Assembly: GCA_002319795.1 (NCBI GenBank)
Contig: DCFU01000032.1
Location: 1 to 32,209 of the forward strand
Length of the DNA stretch: 32,209 bases
Direction of reading: 5' to 3'
Origin: Megamonas sp. UBA1796
GTDB lineage: Bacteria; Bacillota; Negativicutes; Selenomonadales; Selenomonadaceae
Shown: in pieces, positions 30,311 through 32,209 of the stretch
Layout: the number at the start of each line of letters is the position of its first letter
Position numbering within the stretch: position 1 is the stretch's first letter
The notes under the pieces: model-generated
The model's input: only the letters and a program-made list of their open reading frames with translations
Told to the model about the DNA's origin: nothing
Database searches by the model: none
Program-made: the position numbers and the translations under genes

Positions 30311-32062
30311 TTGAAAAAAGTAGTATGGGTAACATTGAACGCAAAATATATGCATACTTCGCTGGCGCTCAGATACCTGCGGGAAGCTTGTAAAGGAATC
30401 TGCCATACAGATATCTTAGAGTTGACAATTAATAATTCTTTGCAGGATATGCTGGGACAGATTTATGAAACACATCCGGATATTATTGGCTTTGCCTGTT
30501 ATATATGGAATATTGAGCAGATAAAGCAGATATTGCATCTCCTGCCAAAAGCTTTGCCATATACAAAAATGATCTGTGGAGGACCTGAGGTATCCTATGG
30601 GACAGAGGATTTCCTGCGTGAGTGTCCTATGGTGGATTATGTTGTGCGCGGTGAAGGGGAGATCGTCTTGCCGCAGCTTTTGTTATATATGCTGCGAGGA
30701 GCAGAGAATTGTGGTATTCCGGGCATAGCTTTTCTCAAGGAAAATGGCGAATTTTATGATGGAGGCTTAACAGCCGTAAATGTATTGCAGGAGCTTCCGT
30801 TTGCTTATCGGGCGGAAGAAATAGAGAGCCTTCGCGAGCATATATTATATTATGAAACCTCGCGTGGCTGTCCGTTTTCCTGCGCATATTGTCTTTCCTG
30901 TGCGAGTAGTGGTGTGCGGTATCTTCCTGTGGAGCGTGTATTGCGGGAACTGGATTTTTTTATACAGCACAGAGTGCGTCAGGTAAAATTTGTGGATCGG
31001 ACTTTCAATGCAAATAAAATACATTTTTTGCCGATACTGAAATTTATTGCCGGACAAAAATGTCGGACGAACTTTCATTTTGAAATGGCAATTGATTACT
31101 TGGATGATGAAGTTCTTGATGTTTTACAGCGCATGCCGAAGGGACGGGTACAGTTAGAAATAGGGATACAATCAACAAATTTGCTTACGTTGCAAAAGGT
31201 TAGCCGCATCAATCATTGGGATAAAATAGCTGCAAATATTCATAAAATATTAAGCTTTAACAATATGCACGTACATGTGGATATCATTATTGGTTTGCCG
31301 GAGGAAGATTTACATTCGTTTTCCCATTCGTTTAATGAGATTTATGCGTTGCATGCGGATATGCTGCAGCTGGGTTTTTTGAAATTTCTCAAGGGGGCAC
31401 GAATGATGCGGCTGGCAGCCGAGGGAACGTATGCATATATGGATATGGCACCCTATACGGTTCTTTCGAACCGGTGGCTGTCTTATGGTGAAATTTACTG
31501 GTTGCAGGGATTTGAAAGTGTGTTTGCGTATTACTATAATGCTGGCCGCTGCCGTAAAACCACGGAATATTTCATTTGTGCCTTTGAGCACAAAGACGCT
31601 TTTTCGTTTTATCGCAAGCTGACAGACTATTGGCGGATTCATAAGTATCACTCTATTGCCCATACGACCAAGGCACTATATGGACATTTACTGGATTTTT
31701 GCCAGACAATGTATAATGTGCCGACGGAGCTTGTTGACTCGCTGCTGCGCTTTGATGCGCTGACAACCGACGGAGGCAGGATTCGCCCTGAGGTTTTACA
31801 ATGGAGCCAGGAAAAATATAAGAAGGAAATCCATTTCTTTTGGCATAATGATGAGGTTAAAAAATATATTCCGGATTATAGCTTTACGAATTGGCGGGAT
31901 GTGCACCAGAATTATTGTGTGGAGATCTTTCCATTTTCTGTAGAATCCTGCGCACACACCAGCGTTATGCGAAAAACGACGGCATTGCTTTTTGTGTTTT
32001 GTCAGGGCAGTGTTTCTTATAAGGATTTAGCTTTGGAAGATCTCGATATACAAGATTTTTAA
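30311..32062 (+). CDS. B12-binding radical SAM protein (DUF4080-type)
   Basis: A 583-residue enzyme of the cobalamin-binding radical SAM class. The N-terminal part looks like a B12-binding domain (WVTLNAKYMHTSLALRYL, PDIIGFACYIWNIEQI, ICGGPEVSYG, VRGEGEIVLPQL). The iron-sulfur cluster motif follows at Cys187, Cys191 and Cys194 (SRGCPFSCAYCLS). The TIM-barrel pieces QVKFVDRTFNAN, LEIGIQSTN and VDIIIGLPEED come next, and the long C-terminal region matches the DUF4080 group as I remember it. The reaction is not known for this branch. The start is TTG 30311, after GGAGTGAG, which gives the usual KKVVWVTLNAKY beginning. It has its own promoter. Confidence 0.85.
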   Translation: MKKVVWVTLNAKYMHTSLALRYLREACKGICHTDILELTINNSLQDMLGQIYETHPDIIGFACYIWNIEQIKQILHLLPKALPYTKMICGGPEVSYGTEDFLRECPMVDYVVRGEGEIVLPQLLLYMLRGAENCGIPGIAFLKENGEFYDGGLTAVNVLQELPFAYRAEEIESLREHILYYETSRGCPFSCAYCLSCASSGVRYLPVERVLRELDFFIQHRVRQVKFVDRTFNANKIHFLPILKFIAGQKCRTNFHFEMAIDYLDDEVLDVLQRMPKGRVQLEIGIQSTNLLTLQKVSRINHWDKIAANIHKILSFNNMHVHVDIIIGLPEEDLHSFSHSFNEIYALHADMLQLGFLKFLKGARMMRLAAEGTYAYMDMAPYTVLSNRWLSYGEIYWLQGFESVFAYYYNAGRCRKTTEYFICAFEHKDAFSFYRKLTDYWRIHKYHSIAHTTKALYGHLLDFCQTMYNVPTELVDSLLRFDALTTDGGRIRPEVLQWSQEKYKKEIHFFWHNDEVKKYIPDYSFTNWRDVHQNYCVEIFPFSVESCAHTSVMRKTTALLFVFCQGSVSYKDLALEDLDIQDF

Positions 32063-32133
32063 ATATGTGTTATAGAAGCGCATCGTATTATATAAGCCAA
32101 TAGTATGTCTCCTGCCACTTGGATAACAAAAAC

Positions 32134-32164
32134 TTGACATATCTAAAAATTATGGTAGTATATT
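32134..32164 (+). promoter_or_regulatory. Promoter of the tRNA gene at the right edge
   Basis: TTGACA (32134-32139). The -10 is either TAGTAT (32156-32161, 16-base spacer) or TATATT (32159-32164, 19-base spacer). It lies about 25 bases before the tRNA 5' end. Confidence 0.6.
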
Positions 32165-32187
32165 AGAGGTAATCAACGACAGAGAAT

Positions 32188-32209
32188 GACTCACTAGCTC
32201 AACTGGCAG
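32188..32209 (+). tRNA. 5' end of a tRNA gene (perhaps tRNA-Lys), cut by the window edge
   Basis: The last 22 bases fit a tRNA start: acceptor strand GACTCAC, then TA, then the D-arm GCTCAACTGGCAG. This start resembles tRNA-Lys of Firmicutes. The anticodon is outside the window, so the identity is a guess. Confidence 0.6.

Noticed and set aside
1..32209. CRISPR array or retron
   Set aside because: No regularly spaced repeats and no cas or reverse transcriptase genes are visible.

Overview
The window looks like part of a Negativicutes-type (diderm Firmicute, Selenomonadales-like) chromosome. This is inferred from a complete-looking type IV pilus locus in Firmicute-like sequence, Firmicute-style Shine-Dalgarno sites, an FMN riboswitch driving ribD-ribE-ribBA-ribH, a four-cysteine L28 and a DUF4080-type B12-binding radical SAM protein. 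The species cannot be fixed from sequence reading alone.

Region 1 (1-1665) is the end of a prophage lysis module: holin, M15-type peptidase, permuted papain-fold peptidase, a small Q/A-rich protein and a strong terminator. Region 2 (about 1670-4780) is a set of small phage-type accessory genes. Two near-copies of one promoter-operator-leader cassette drive a broken gene and an acidic unknown protein. Between them lies a possible small RNA with its own promoter and terminator. A run of zinc-ribbon, AP2-like and Cro-like genes follows. Region 3 (about 4780-9640) is an AT-rich patchwork: a stefin-like cystatin, a secreted beta-helix protein, two other exported proteins, a proline-run miniprotein, an IS30 transposase remnant, a possible IS3-family end and an XRE regulator. 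It stops abruptly inside the 3' third of a comM/yifB gene, so the whole left part appears to have landed in, or deleted into, comM.

Region 4 (9588-21994) is core genome. It holds the comM 3' remnant, then aroE, a type IV pilus cluster (pilB, pilT, pilC, pilA, pilD, four prepilin/minor-pilin genes, a pilM-pilN fusion, pilO) and aroC-aroK-aroB, so the pilus locus sits inside a shikimate-pathway gene set. Many pilus genes overlap by a few bases, which implies one translationally coupled operon.

Region 5 (22018-28349) has rplS and lepB, then an FMN-riboswitch-controlled riboflavin operon: ribD, ribE, ribBA, an FGGY sugar kinase and ribH. The kinase is the odd member. RibBA uses ribulose 5-phosphate, so a pentulose kinase there could supply its substrate. 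Region 6 (28365-32209) holds a YfcE-type phosphoesterase, hslO, a convergent rpmB sharing a perfect bidirectional terminator, a B12-binding radical SAM protein and the first 22 bases of a tRNA gene.
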